Source of the DNA: Symsagittifera roscoffensis
Taxonomy: Eukaryota > Xenacoelomorpha > Acoela > Convolutidae
DNA length: 64,000 bases
NCBI RefSeq assembly: GCF_963678635.1
Contig: NC_087070.1
Span: 23,932,933-23,996,932 of the forward strand
Reading direction: 5' to 3'
Both the position numbers and the translations under genes were made by a program. This document shows, piece after piece, positions 10,635 to 23,113 of this stretch (positions are counted from its first letter, which is position 1; each line of letters opens with the position of its first letter). The notes under the pieces are model-generated. The model worked only from the letters and a program-made list of their open reading frames with translations, was not told where the DNA came from and made no database searches.

Positions 10635-12844
10635 CACAGATTCATTAAATTAATTATTTTCTGAAGTATTTCATTTTTTTTCACATAATTATCCCACGAT
10701 CATAAGTTAATAGATTAATGAAGCGTGAATTGCTTTCCTGACAGAAAAAGTTTTTTTTAATTTTTATAAAAAATTGAAATACATCCAATCAAAACTGCAT
10801 GACGTTTTCATTGGAACGAATAAGCAAAATTTTTTTTCACGTTTCGACCAATCAATTTTTTTTTATCCAGTTCTCATTTTTACCTCATCATGTCTATTTA
10901 ATTATCATTTTTCTTGCTTCGAGAAATTTCAGTTCTCTTTCATCTTTTTGTCATAAATGTTTTTCAAAGTTCTCTAAGGTTTCTGAGTTTTCCCAAAACT
11001 TATCGTCAAATTTTGTAAATTGCTCTTCCCCGGTAAATTTTTACACTGAGAAAGATATTTTTTAACAACTTTTTTTTTGTGTCTGATTTTTTTTTGTATG
11101 GTAAGTTTCGATCTTTTACAGAATAAATTTCAAAGAGGATTATAAAATTTACCAGATGTTGGTTACAATTTTCGTAAATTTATCTATTCTATTGTTACTT
11201 TTTAAATTGGGACTACAACATCCAGATTCCATCATAATTCTCTGTCTATTTCTCCTGAAAAGTTGGTTTCAAAGATGCATTCTGAAAAAATGCTGCAAAG
11301 TTTTTTCTCAATGATTAACCTAAATATGTACAAAGATTGTTCAAAAATGGGGTTTTTCTTCCGAAAAAAATATTAGATATTGGATGAAAGTCAACAAAAT
11401 CTTTATAACAGATGATTATCTCTCTATTGCTTTTACAACATTATTTTTAGGTTTCTTCTATAAAAGTGTTCTAGGTTTCAAGGTTGTTGTTGCTTTCTAC
11501 ATAAAACATGTTTTCGCTATTGAACTCACTTTGTAAGATTCTTTAGTCAAAACTGGGGAATTTGGAAGGCAAATAGTATCGGTTGAACGAACATTTTGCT
11601 GGAAGAGATAAAAATCGATCTAATAACATCTTTATTTTGCCATGTAGTTTGTACATTTTTTGCTTTAGATTACCTTTTTGAGTTGCTACAGTAAATTATT
11701 CAAGCGAAAATAGAACTCTATAGATCATTAACTATACCTTTTTTTCGAAATAATTAGCAAACTGCTTTTTTTCTTGATTTTTGTCGGAAAATTTCTCAGA
11801 AAAGCACAAGTGAGAAAGAGTCGGTGCTAATTGAAGCATTCAAAGACATATGTAAAATTAAGAATTTAATAATATGTTTTTACGTATAGTTCTACACAAC
11901 TTTCTAAATGAAAAAGTTGAAGCTAACCCAAACAAAATCTTTACTCTTTGTATGATTTAATCTTTTTATGTTAAATTTCATATAAACAAAATCTGATTCT
12001 GCTAAAGTATTGTTTTATAAGAGATTTTCAGCAAGCTGCATAATATTTTCTCCAAAAATCTTTCCACATCAAAATTATTTTTTTTATCCAAAATTTTGAA
12101 ATGTAGATCTTGAAAGCAAGTTTTTGATTTATGCTCCATCTATCCTTGTTGAAAAATGGAGTTGGGCTTACTTCTCAAGAATAATCCTCAAAACATCTGA
12201 ATTTTTATATAAGTTTACCTAAAACACAAATTTTCCACTAGATTACACATAAAAATAAATCTTTGAGATTTTTTATAATAAGCCAAATTTTGTAGTCCAA
12301 AATTTAATAAAACTATCTCAAACTCACTAATGAATTAAAAAGACTTTCTATCTCAATTTAGTACTTTCTTAGTCTCTGCTTAATTTACTATCTTTCTGTT
12401 TTATCCAATATGACCAAAACTTTACTTGAAAATTGAAATTTAGATGGGAGAATGATGTATATAATTATGTTGAAGTTTTCAAAGTTTGGCAAAAGCATAC
12501 TTTTTTTTTCATCTTTTCTAGGTCAATGTCAATTTCTCTTGTGAACCAGAAGAAAACCATAATTCATAAGAAATTAACCACTATATGCTTAGTAACGCAC
12601 CACTCTATGAACACTAAACAAGAAAAATTTTAAAATGGTAACTAGGCAAAACCTTTCACTTAGTGGATGTTTTATGTTTATATCCATTTTTTTACAATTA
12701 TCACAAATATTCTCCTATGTTAATTTTACTTTCTCTTGGAGTGCGTTTAGAGATTGCTGAGCACATTGTTTAACATTATGTTGACGAGTAGAATGCTTTT
12801 ACATGCTATGATTAGTGAGTTCCTGGCTGCTATATCTTAGAAAA

Positions 12845-12995
12845 TTTACAGTTCTAACATTTCAAAACACCACAGGTTCTATGAAGTCTTGACGCATTTC
12901 TACGTGTGTAGTCTCTGCTACAATCAAGACATGCAACTCATTCGTTTCTAATCAGTGACGGTATCTCAATAAGTATAGAAAGACCTCCTAAATGG
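12845..12995 (-). pseudogene. C2HC zinc-finger remnant, U2 copy
   Basis: The minus strand encodes VACLDCSRDYTRRNASR then HRTCGVLKC, with in-frame stops on both sides. It is aligned base for base with the U1 and U3 copies. The donor position reads AGAAAGTAAAAT (near 12730) and is weaker than in U1. Confidence 0.55.
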
Positions 12996-13203
12996 AAGAT
13001 TTAGAAGGTCCAAAATTTTTAGAAAAAAAAATAATTGAATGTCCTCAAAAAAAGAATAGAAGTAAATAGAAGCAGTTATGTATATTTCTTCACCAACTGA
13101 TTTTAACGTGAAAGAAAATCAGAATGAATATTACCCTATCTAACCGAGCTTAAAAGAAAATCCTCCGATCTAACATTAGAATTTTCAAAATTTTCGATAT
13201 CAA

Positions 13204-13325
13204 CCAATCAGAGTCGAGCATTCCATCACAGGTAATATTTGTGGTTTTAACCAATCAGAATGAATTATTCACCAAATTTAAAATGTTTTTAGATCAGAGC
13301 AAAACTATTTTTTGGAAACTTCAAA
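13204..13325 (-). promoter_or_regulatory. Paired CCAAT boxes plus HSE-like site (U2/U3)
   Basis: CCAAT at 13204 and 13251 (47 bp apart), with the conserved GAGCATTCCATCACAGGTAA between them, and GGAAACTTCAAAA near 13314. Same arrangement as at 9531. Confidence 0.5.
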
Positions 13326-14134
13326 ATTCATCATTTTATTGAATTTTTTCAACATAACTATTTTATACATTTGACACCAAAATGAAATAAAGGAGATTTC
13401 ATGTATAGTTTATATTATTTTTTGATACTCAATTCAAACTTTGAATTTTCGATCAAAATTTGTTTTGACTTCTTCTATTTCTAACCAGTACAAAAATACT
13501 ACCAAAATATATATGTTTTTTTTGTTAAGTTGTTTTAATTTGTATAATTGGTTAAAAAATATTCTGACAAATCTAGATTTTGCATTTGTATCAAATTCAA
13601 AACAGTAATCAGAATGATGTTCCTTGTCTTCCTTTTTTTGTTTTTAAAACTCTTCGTTGCTTTGATCGACCACTCAATCTGAGTTTACTCTTCGAAATAA
13701 AAAAGTTGTTGATTAATTTGGCAGTACACTTCTTTTCTTAAATCTCCTTTTCATTTTTTAAACAAAACAGTTGAATTTTCTGTGTTTCTTTGGTATGGAA
13801 AGTTTCAGATGGTAGCTTTTAAAAAACTTCTTTAAGTTTTATATGAGTTTCATTTGCAAACACAATTTTCTCTTGAAAAATCAAAAAAAAAATTTTGATT
13901 GATAAGTTTTGTATGGTAGTTTTCAAAAAAACTTCAAACTCTTTTTAAGTTTTACTTGCAAACATGTTTTTATCTAGAAAAAACGAAAACAAAAAATTTT
14001 GTTTTGGTTGGTAAACTTCAAATGGTAAGATTCGGCAAAACTAAGTCTCGATTAAGAGTGTAGAATCATAAACTAATATCTCACAGATTAGTTTTTTTCT
14101 CTAAAGAATCTATTAAATATTTATTTTAACTTTT

Positions 14135-14296
14135 TGTACATTCCCTGGTAATCTGGGGAAAATTGACAAGAGGGGATTGTCTTTGACTTTTTAATTATTT
14201 CGCTCCACAGGATATCAGGGGACTCTTGACAGCTCTTCATGCTTGATAACTTTCATATCCCTCTTAATCGTTCATTCTCCAGGTTTTCTGGAGAAA
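14135..14296 (-). other. Conserved GC-richer block with hairpin (U3)
   Basis: TTCTCCAG / CTGGAGAA stem with GTTTT loop at 14275-14295, and the GATATCAGGGGACTCTTG word nearby. U4 and U5 lack this block because the duplicated segment does not include it. Confidence 0.65.
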
Positions 14297-16732
14297 AGAT
14301 CACAGATTCATTAATTTAAATATTTTATATTTTCTGAGTTATTTCATCTTTTTTCACATATTTATCCCACGATCATAAGACAGATGCATATTAGTTTTCT
14401 TCAAATTGAGTTAATGAAGCGTGAATTGCGTTCTTGATAGAAAAAGTTTTAAGTTTTCATAAAAAATTGAAATGCATCCAATCAAAACTGCAAGACTTTT
14501 TCATTGGAATGAAGATATAAATAAGCAAAAACATTTTTTTCAAGTTCCGACCAATCAATTGTTTTTTATCCAATTCTCATTTTTACCTCATCATGTTTAT
14601 TTATTTTATCATTTTTCTTGCTTCGACAAATTTCAGTTCTCTTTCATCATTTTGCCATCAATCTTTTTTAAATTTCTTCAAGGTTTCTGAGTTTTCCCAA
14701 AAATATCATCAAAATTTGTAAAGTGCTCTGCCCCGGTAAAAGTTTACACTGAGAAAGATAATTTATTACAATTTTTTTTGTCTGATTTGTTTGTATGGTA
14801 AATTTCGATCTTTCACAGAGTAAATTTTAAAGAAGTTTATAAAATTTACCAGAAGTAGGTTATAATTTTCGTAAATTGTCTATTCTATCTTTACTTTTTT
14901 AAACTGGGGACTACAACATCCAGATTCCGTCATAATTATCTGTCTATTTCTCCAAAAGGTTAGTTGATAAGACGCATTTTGTAAAAAGCTAAAAAAATTT
15001 TCTCGAAGATTAACCTAAATATGTACAAAGATTGACTAAAAATAGGGTTTTTTTTCTGAAAAAAAAAAATAGATATTGGATGAAAGTCAACAAAATCTTT
15101 ATAACAATTGATTTTCTCTCTGTTGCTTTTACAACATAATTTTTTTGTTTATTCTGTATAAATGATCTATGCTTCAAGGTTGTTCTTGCTTTATACATAA
15201 TACACGTTTTCGCTATTGAACTCACTTTGTAGGAAATTTTAGTCAAAACTGGGGAATTTGGAAGGAAAATTGTATGGGTTGAACAAAAATTTTGCTGGAA
15301 GAGATAAAAATAGATCTAATAACATCTAATTTTTGCCATGTAGTTTGTACATGTTTTCCTTTAGGTTACGTTTTTGAGTTGACACGGTAAATTACTCAAG
15401 CGAAAATAGAACTCTATAGATCATTAACTATCACTTTTTTTTCAAAACAATTAGTAAATTGCTTTTATTTTCTTGATTTTTGACAGAAATTTTCTCAGAA
15501 AAGCTCAAGTGAGAAAGAGTCGGTGCTAACTAACACATTCAAAGACATATGTAAATTTGAAAATTTAATGATGTGTTTTTACGTATAGTTCTACCCAACT
15601 TTCTAAATGAAAAAGTCGAAGCTAACCCAAACAAAATTTTTACTCTTTGTCTGATTTAATCTTTTCATGTTAAATTTCATATGATCAAAATCTGATTCTG
15701 CTAAAGTATCATTTTTATAAGAGATTTTCAGGAAGCTGCATTTTGTTTTCTCCAAAAATCTTTCCACGTCAAAATTGTTTTTTTTATCCAAAATAATTGA
15801 AAAGAAAGTTTTTGATTTATGCTTCATCTATCATTGTTGAAAATTGGAGTTGGATTTACTTCTCAAGAGTAATCCTCAAAACATCTGAATTTTTATATAA
15901 GTTTACCTGATACACAAATTTTCCACTAGATTACATATAAAAGTAAATCTTTGAGCTTTTTTTTAATAAGCCAAATTTTGTAATCCAATTTTTAATAAAA
16001 CTATCTCATGAATTAAAATGACTATCTCAATTTAGTACTTTCTTAGTCTCTGCTTAAAATACTATCTTTCAGTTTCATCCAATATGACCAACACTTTACT
16101 TGAAAATTGAAATTTAGATGGGAAAATGAATCATTTCAACAAAAGTTCAATAACCCGAAGTAAAATTAATACCATAAAACCTGTGCTGAAAATCTTCCAA
16201 GAATTTTTTCAACATGATAACTGTATGTTGCTGGTTCAAATCTGGTTTTTGCATTGAAGCAAAGTTTTGTTTGAGAACGATGTATGTTATTATCTTGAAA
16301 TTTTCGAAGTTTAGCGAAAACCTACATTTTTTCAGCTTTTCTACGTCATTTATCAAAATCTTTAATGAACCAGAAGAAGACCATATTTTTTAGAAATTAA
16401 CCACTATCTAATAGTCATGAACTACTCTACTACTCTATGAACACTAAACAAGAAAAACTTTAAAATGGTAACTAGGCAAAACCTTTCACTTTGTGGATGT
16501 TTTATGTATACATCCAGTTTTTACAATTTTTAACAAATACTTAACCACTCGTTTGTATATGTCATGCACTCCTACTACAAATTTATTGCGAAAAATCTCT
16601 GCAAATTTTTACTGTAGCTTAGAGATTTTGGGTTCGATTTCAATGAAGATGTTGACGAGTAGAATGATTTTACTTGATATGATATTTGAGTTCTTGGCTG
16701 CTATATGCTGAAAAAGTTACACTTCTAACACT

Positions 16733-16970
16733 TCAAAACACCACAATTTCTACGATGTCTTGACGCATTTCTACGTGTTTAGTCTCTGCCACAATCGAGA
16801 CACGCAACTTTTTTGTTTGTAATCGGTGACGATATCTCAATAAGTAAAGGAATAGCTTGAGAATAAATGGGAGATTTAGAAGGTCCGAAATGTTTAGCAA
16901 AAAAAAGTTGAATAGCCTTAATAAAACGATAGCAGTGAACAAAAGCATTTCAGTAAAATTCTTCACCAAC
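16733..16970 (-). pseudogene. C2HC zinc-finger remnant, U3 copy
   Basis: A 78-residue open frame covers the region, but its main reading is hydrophobic; the zinc-finger homology is split between frames compared with the copies at 21.7 and 36.1 kb. The RHRLQTKK segment marks the start of the finger region. Treated as a decayed copy of the family. Confidence 0.45.
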
Positions 16971-17073
16971 TGTTTTTAACGTGAAAGAAAATCAGAATGA
17001 TTATATCCCTATCTAACCGAGCTGAAATGAAAATCCTCCAGTCTAACCTTAGAACCAAATCTTTAGATATCAA

Positions 17074-17124
17074 CCAATCAGAATCGAGCATTCCATCACA
17101 GGTAAATTTTTGTTATTAACCAAT
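17074..17124 (-). promoter_or_regulatory. Paired CCAAT boxes (U3/U4)
   Basis: CCAAT at 17074 and 17120, 46 bp apart, with GAGCATTCCATCACAGGTAA between. The HSE-like site seen in U1-U3 is degraded to GATACTTCTAA here. Confidence 0.45.
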
Positions 17125-17363
17125 CCGAATGAATTTTTCACCAAATTCGAAATGTTTTTGGATCAGAGCAAAATTATTTTTTATGATACTTCTAATTTCA
17201 TCAATTTTATTGATTTTTTTTCAACATAACTTTGATTTACATTTGACAGCAAAGTGAGATAAATGAGGTTTCATGTGTACTTAATATTTTTTTTCGATAC
17301 TTAATTCAAACTATATCAATCAAAAATTTTTTGATTTAATCTTTTTCTAACTTGTAGAAAAAA

Positions 17364-17826
17364 TTACCAAAATGTATATGTTTTATTGTTTTCTTGGTAT
17401 ATTGTAATATAAACGGTTGAAAGATAATTGGTTAAAAAATATTCTGACAAATCTAGACTTTGCATTTGTATCAAATTCAAAACGTAATCAGAATAAGGTT
17501 TCTTGTCTTCCATTTTTTGTTTTATAAGCTTTGCCATTGTTTTGTTTTTCGATCGACCACTCAATCTGAGTTAACTCTTAGAAAAAAAAACTGTTGATAA
17601 GTTTGGCAGTACGCTTCTTTTTTGAAATCTCCTCGCCATTTTTAAACAAAACTGTTGATTTTTCTGTGTTTCTATACCATTTAAAACTAATACAATCACC
17701 AGCAACATCATCTGTCCGCCACTCTTGTACTTTTTTGAAATAAATCAACCTTAAAATCTGATGAATGTCCATTTTGCACACTAAAAACGCTTTCAATAGA
17801 AACATGTTTTCTTCTGAAATAAACAA
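17364..17826 (-). pseudogene. Conserved EWRTDD / EWSI frame of the U unit, U4 copy
   Basis: Two minus-strand frames meet near 17575. The upstream one (17578-17826, 82 residues) contains KVQEWRTDDVAGDCISF, YRNTEKS and FKNGEEISKKKRTAK; the downstream one begins at the ELTQIEWSI block. The same order is seen at 20620-21106, about 22400-22740, 35860-36075 and 41875-42141. It was probably one coding region or two neighbouring exons. I do not recognise the family. The mix of Trp, acidic and basic residues and conservation over ten copies suggests past coding, not chance. Confidence 0.45.
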
Positions 17827-19988
17827 AGAAATATTTAAAAAAAACTCAAATTGTTATTGTACCTTTTTTGTATTAACAATCACTATAAAACATTTTCTAC
17901 CCATTTCGAGTCTATTTTGTTTTGCAGCCAATCAAAACCTCAAACTTTGACAGAAAAAAAAGAAAACAAGCAATGAAATTGAGAAATTCGCAAATTATTG
18001 ATAAAATTTTCGATTAAATTTAGATTCATGTCTCCGCAAATTTACAAATTCATTGCGATAAAAGCTCTTTCACAGAGTAAATTTTAAAGAAGTTTATAAA
18101 ATTTACCAGAAGTAGGTTATAATTTTCGTAAATTGTCTATTCTATCTTTACTTTTTTAAACTGGGGACTACAACATCCAGATTCCGTCATAATTCTCTGT
18201 CTATTTCTCCAAAAGGTTAGTTGATAAGACGCATTTTGTAAAAAGCTAAAAAAATTTTCTCGAAGATTAACCTAAATATGTACAAAGAATGACTAAAAAT
18301 AGGGTTTTTTTCTGAAAAAAAAAATAGATATTGGATGAAAGTCAACAAAATCTTTATAACAATTGATTTTCTCTCTGTTGCTTTTACAACATAATTTTTT
18401 TGTTTATTCTGTATAAATGATCTATGCTTCAAGGTTGTTCTTGCTTTATACATAATACACGTTTTCGCTATTGAACTCACTTTGTAGGAAATTTTAGTCA
18501 AAACTGGGGAATTTGGAAGGAAAAGTGTATGGGTTGAACAAAAATTTTGCTGGAAGAGATAAAAATAGATCTAATAACATCTAATTTTTGCCATGTAGTT
18601 TGTACATGTTTTCCTTTAGGTTACGTTTTTGAGTTGACACGGTAAATTACTCAAGCAAAAATAGAACTCTATAGATCATTAACTATCACTTTTTTTTCAA
18701 AACAATTAGTAAATTGCTTTTATTTTCTTGATTTTTGACAGAAATTTTCTCAGAAAAGCTCAAGTGAGAAAGAGTCGGTGCTAACTAACACATTCAAAGA
18801 CATATGTAAATTTGAAAATTTAATGATGTGTTTTTACGTATAGTTCTACCCAACTTTCTAAATGAAAAAGTCGAAGCTAACCCAAACAAAATTTTTACTC
18901 TTTGTCTGATTTAATCTTTTCATGTTAAATTTCATATGATCAAAATCTGATTCTGCTAAAGTATCATTTTTATAAGAGATTTTCAGGAAGCTGCATTATG
19001 TTTTCTCCAAAAATCTTTCCACGTCAAAATTGTTTTTTTTATCCAAAATTATTGAAAAGAAAGTTTTTGATTTATGCTTCATCTATCATTGTTGAAAATT
19101 GGAGTTGGATTTACTTCTCAAGAGTAATCCTCAAAACATCTGAATTTTTATATAAGTTTACCTGATACACAAATTTTCCACTAGATTACATATAAAAGTA
19201 AATCTTTGAGCTTTTTTTTAATAAGCCAAATTTTGTAATCCAATTTTTAATAAAACTATCTCATGAATTAAAATGACTATCTCAATTTAGTACTTTCTAA
19301 GTCTCTGCTTAATATACTATCTTTCAGTTTCATCCAATATGACCAACACTTTACTTGAAAATTGAAATTTAGATGGGAAAATGAATCATTTCAACAAAAG
19401 TTCAATAACCCGAAGTAAAATTAATACCATAAAACCTGTGCTGAAAATCTTCCAAGAATTTTTTCAACATGATAACTGTATGTTGCTGGTTCAAATCTGG
19501 TTTTTGCATTGAAGCAAAGTTTTGTTTGAGAATGATGTATGTTATTATCTTGAAATTTTCGAAGTTTAGCGAAAACCTACATTTTTTCAGCTTTTCTACG
19601 TCATTTATCAAAATCTTTAATGAACCAGAAGAAGACCATATTTTTTTAGAAATTAACCACTATCTAATAGTCATGTACTACTCTACTACTCTATGAACAC
19701 TAAACAAGAAAAACTTTAAAATGGTAACTAGGCAAAACCTTTCACTTTGTGGATGTTTTATGTATACATCCAGTTTTTACAATTTTTAACAAATACTTAA
19801 CCACTCGTTTGTATATGTCATGCACTCCTACTACAAATTTATTGCGAAAAATCTCTGCAAATTTTTACTGTAGCTTAAAGATTTTTGGATCGATTTCAAT
19901 GAAGATGTTGACGAGTAGAATGATTTTACTTGATATGATATTTGAGTTCTTGGCTGCTATATGTTGAAAAAGTTACACTTCTAACACT

Positions 19989-20225
19989 TCAAAACACCAC
20001 AATTTCTACGATGTCTTGACGCATTTCTACGTGTTTAGTCTCTGCCACAATCGAGACACGCAACTTTTTTGTTTGTAATCGGTGACGATATCTCAATAAG
20101 TAAAGGAATAGCTTGAGAATAAATGGGAGATTTAGAAGGTCCGAAATGTTTAGCAAAAAAAAGTTGAATAGCCTTAATAAAACGATAGCAGTGAACAAAA
20201 GCATTTCAGTAAAATTCTTCACCAA
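19989..20225 (-). pseudogene. C2HC zinc-finger remnant, U4 copy
   Basis: Duplicate of the 16733-16970 copy, with an identical translated 78-residue frame, carried by the 3,257-bp duplication. Decayed relative to the 21.7-kb copy. Confidence 0.45.
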
Positions 20226-20329
20226 CTGTTTTTAACGTGAAAGAAAATCAGAATGATTATATCCCTATCTAACCGAGCTGAAATGAAAATCCTCCAGTCT
20301 AACCTTAGAACCAAATCTTTAGATATCAA

Positions 20330-20380
20330 CCAATCAGAATCGAGCATTCCATCACAGGTAAATTTTTGTTATTAACCAAT
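20330..20380 (-). promoter_or_regulatory. Paired CCAAT boxes (U4/U5)
   Basis: CCAAT at 20330 and 20376 (46 bp apart), duplicated from 17074-17124. A single degraded member of the same block lies at 22055 (CCAATTAGAATCGAGC). Confidence 0.45.
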
Positions 20381-20619
20381 CCGAATGAATTTTTCACCAA
20401 ATTCGAAATGTTTTTGGATCAGAGCAAAATTATTTCTTATGATACTTCTAATTTCATCAATTTTATTGATTTTTTTTCAACATAACTTTGATTTACATTT
20501 GACAGCAAAGTGAGATAAATGAGGTTTCATGTGTACTTAATATTTTTTTTCGATACTTAATTCAAACTATATCAATCAAAAATTTTTTGATTTAATCTTT
20601 TTCTAACTTGTAGAAAAAA

Positions 20620-21106
20620 TTACCAAAATGTATATGTTTTATTGTTTTCTTGGTATATTGTAATATAAACGGTTGAAAGATAATTGGTTAAAAAATATTC
20701 TGACAAATCTAGACTTTGCATTTGTATCAAATTCAAAACGTAATCAGAATAAGGTTTCTTGTCTTCCATTTTTTGTTTTATAAGCTTTGCCATTGTTTTG
20801 TTTTTCGATCGACCACTCAATCTGAGTTAACTCTTAGAAAAAAAAACTGTTGATAAGTTTGGCAGTACGCTTCTTTTTTGAAATCTCCTCGCCATTTTTA
20901 AACAAAACTGTTGATTTTTCTGTGTTTCTATACAATTTAAAACTAATACAATCACCAGCAACATCATCTGTCCGCCACTCTTGTACTTTTTTGAAATAAA
21001 TCAAGCTTAAAATCTGATGAATGTCCATTTTGCACACTAAAAACGCTTTCAATAGAAACATGTTTTCTTCTGAAATAAACAAAGAAATATTTTTAAAAAA
21101 ACTCAA
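20620..21106 (-). pseudogene. Conserved EWRTDD / EWSI frame, U5 copy
   Basis: Duplicate of 17364-17826; here the upstream frame is longer (90 residues) and begins MSFFKNISLFISEENMF. The internal words KVQEWRTDDVAGDCISF and FKNGEEISKKKRTAK are unchanged. Unrecognised family. Confidence 0.45.
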
Positions 21107-21322
21107 ATTGTAATTGTACCTTTTTTTGTATTAACAATCACTATAAAACATTTTCTACCCATTTCGAGTCTATTTTATTTTGCAGCCAATCAAAACCTCA
21201 AACTTCGACAGAAAAAAAAGAAAACAAGCAATGAAATTGAGAAATTCGCAAATTATTGATAAAATTTTCGATTAAATTTAGATTCATGTCTCCGCAAATT
21301 TACAAATTCATTGCGATAAAAG

Positions 21323-21600
21323 CTCCACGAGCCTGCAACCAATGTAGTTTATACTGTAGAAAAAAGATTTTCTATTTCCAGTGAAAGTTTCTCGACAAAT
21401 TGAGTTCGATTTTTGCTGGTTTTTTCTTGAATCAGAACCTTTGAATAAAAAATGAATGATAGATCATGTATTCTGATGAAAAAACTGTAATTTTGACTAC
21501 AATTTTTCAATTTATCATAAATGTTTAGACTTTTCAGATTCAGTAGAAACTAACGTTCACATTGATTTCTGTGTTTTTAATTAAAAAAAGATTCACTTTA
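21323..21600 (-). other. Conserved sequence after the zinc-finger exon, possible second exon
   Basis: On the minus strand a frame reading EKTSKNRTQFVEKLSLEIE sits about 150-200 bases beyond the zinc-finger donor. The right arm has the matching EKTSNNRYQFVEKLSMEIE frame near 36545-36605, preceded by TTTATTCAAAG. Changes between arms are mostly conservative at the protein level. It could be the next exon of the zinc-finger gene; this is inferred from conservation. Confidence 0.35.
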
Positions 21601-21607
21601 CCTTCGC

Positions 21608-22072
21608 TCAAAACGTGTTTGGAGACTGCTGAGCACATAATTCAACAATATGTTGACAAGAAGAATATGTCTTCTTGAAAAGTTTATTGAGTTCTTCGCT
21701 TCTGTATGTATGAAAGTTACAGTTCGAACACTTCAAAACGCTATAGCACCTACCATGTCTTGATGCGGCGTCTAAGCGAGTGTATTCTCTGCCACAATCA
21801 AGACATGCAACTCTTTCATTTCGATTCATTGACGGCATCACACGAAAGAACTTGAGAATAAACGAAATATTTAAAATGTCCTCAATTTTTAGATCAAAAG
21901 AGTTGAATAGCCAAAAAAATGAACGTTGACAGCAAATTTTTTCACCAATTGTTTTTAATATGAAAAAAATCAAATTGGACGTTACCGTATATAACCAAGC
22001 TGAAATAAAAATCCTCCTATTTAACCATGGAGTTTTTAAAGTTTTTGTTATCAACCAATTAGAATCGAGCAT
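21608..22072 (-). CDS. C2HC zinc-finger protein exon, best left-arm copy (154 residues)
   Basis: The longest zinc-finger frame in the left arm. Residues 90-109 form Cys-x2-Cys...His-x2-Cys (VACLDCGREYTRL, then SRHGRC). Residues 115-139 form a second set beginning CSNC, followed by FHTYRSEEL and ending near SSC. The tail reads HIVELCAQQSPNTF. Finger 1 resembles the CxxCGRxY...RH type found in lola-like invertebrate transcription factors; that is pattern resemblance, not a database match. The stop falls just before a donor-like AAG|GTAAAG (minus strand, at 21601), while the right-arm copy reads through to the donor. The N-terminal 70 residues are hydrophobic and may not be coding. Probably an exon of a multi-exon gene or its relic. 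Confidence 0.55.
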   Translation of the reverse strand: MLDSNWLITKTLKTPWLNRRIFISAWLYTVTSNLIFFILKTIGEKICCQRSFFWLFNSFDLKIEDILNISFILKFFRVMPSMNRNERVACLDCGREYTRLDAASRHGRCYSVLKCSNCNFHTYRSEELNKLFKKTYSSCQHIVELCAQQSPNTF

Positions 22073-23113
22073 TCCATCACAGGTAAACTTTGAGGTATTA
22101 ACCTATAAGAATGAAGTTTTCAGACATTTTAAAATAATTTTAAATCGGAACAAAACTAATTTTATGAAATTTCCCAATTATTCAAATTTGTCGAATTTTT
22201 TTTTATTAATTTTTTTCGTGATGATAATATTGTCTGGTTTATACTATATTTTCAATTCTCAATTCAAATTTTGAAATTTTGTTCAAAATTTTTTTTCTTG
22301 TTCTATTTTAAGCAGTAAAAAAAAGATGTTACCAAAATATAAATTTTATGATTTTCTTTTTTGTATATTTTAGTAAGAACAAACGGAAGTCTTTTAATTT
22401 TGAATAATCTATTAAAAGGTAATCTGACCAATCTAGATTTTGCATTTTTATCAAGTTCAAAACAGGAATCAAAATGATGTTCTTTATGTTCAATTTTTGT
22501 TTCATAGGTTTTTCATTGTTTCGTTTTTTACTGATCGACCACTAAAACTGAATTAACTCTTTTTTTTTCCGTAAGCTCTGTTACTGAATTTTCTGTGTTT
22601 CTATACAAGTAAAAGTAATACAGTCTCCATCAACGTCATCTGTCCACCACTCTTGTGGTTTTTTGTAGTAGTTCAATCTCAAAATTTGATAAAGGTCGAT
22701 TTCAGACATTGAAAATGCTTTTGATAGAATTTTTTGGTTACTGAAAAAAAACTCGAATTGTTGTACTCTTTTTAATCTATTTTGTAATCACCATAAAATG
22801 TTTTCCCAAATTTAGATTCTAGGTTCAAAAAATATTGATAAGATTTTCAATTACATTCTTGTTTTTATTTTGTTCAATTAAGACAAATTTTACTGAAGTT
22901 TAGCTGAAAAACAGTGATTGAATAAGTTTTTCTGAAAATTGTTAAGCAAATACTGGAAACTCAACAACTAAAAATTGCTCAATGTTCGATTAAATTGTAG
23001 GTTTTGTCTAACTTTTCGTCAGATGTTCTAGCTCTAAATGTACACTTCAATGAGGAAAATTGTTTTGAACCATTAATACTTCAATTACCAAAAATACAAA
23101 ATATCACAAATCA

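Larger units (their letters stand above)
9611..13290 (-). repeat. U array, unit U2
   Basis: About 3.68 kb with the same internal order as U1: CCAAT pair (13204-13255), zinc-finger remnant (12845-12995), AT-rich spacer, GC-richer block with hairpin (10469-10634), EWSI-type remnant (about 9800-10100). Confidence 0.85.
13291..17160 (-). repeat. U array, unit U3
   Basis: About 3.87 kb. Its distal part from 14809 onward is also the first copy of the recent 3,257-bp duplication. The GC-richer block is at 14135-14296 and the zinc-finger copy at 16733-16970. Confidence 0.85.
14809..18065 (-). repeat. 3,257-bp tandem duplication, copy 1
   Basis: From TCTTTCACAGAG at 14809 to ATTGCGATAAAAGC before 18066 the sequence is repeated at 18066-21322 with only scattered differences, for example around 16285 versus 19540. 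At the junction GATAAAAGC is followed by TCTTTCACAGAG; at the end of copy 2 it continues instead into CCACGAGCCTGCAACC, which defines the unit. Confidence 0.9.
18066..21322 (-). repeat. 3,257-bp tandem duplication, copy 2
   Basis: Near-identical to 14809-18065. Corresponding landmarks are shifted by 3,255-3,257 bp (16147 to 19402, 16733 to 19989, 17364 to 20620). This is the youngest amplification step in the left arm. Confidence 0.9.

Noticed and set aside
15010-15246. Frame with KVSSIAKTCIMYKARTTLKH, repeated in five units
   Set aside because: Recurs because the DNA is repeated; no donor, acceptor or homology supports coding, so it is left inside the U-unit entries.
6030-22150. CRISPR-like or LTR array
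   Set aside because: Units are kilobase-sized and gene-bearing, with no short identical repeats with spacers, and no LTR ends, reverse transcriptase or primer-binding site.
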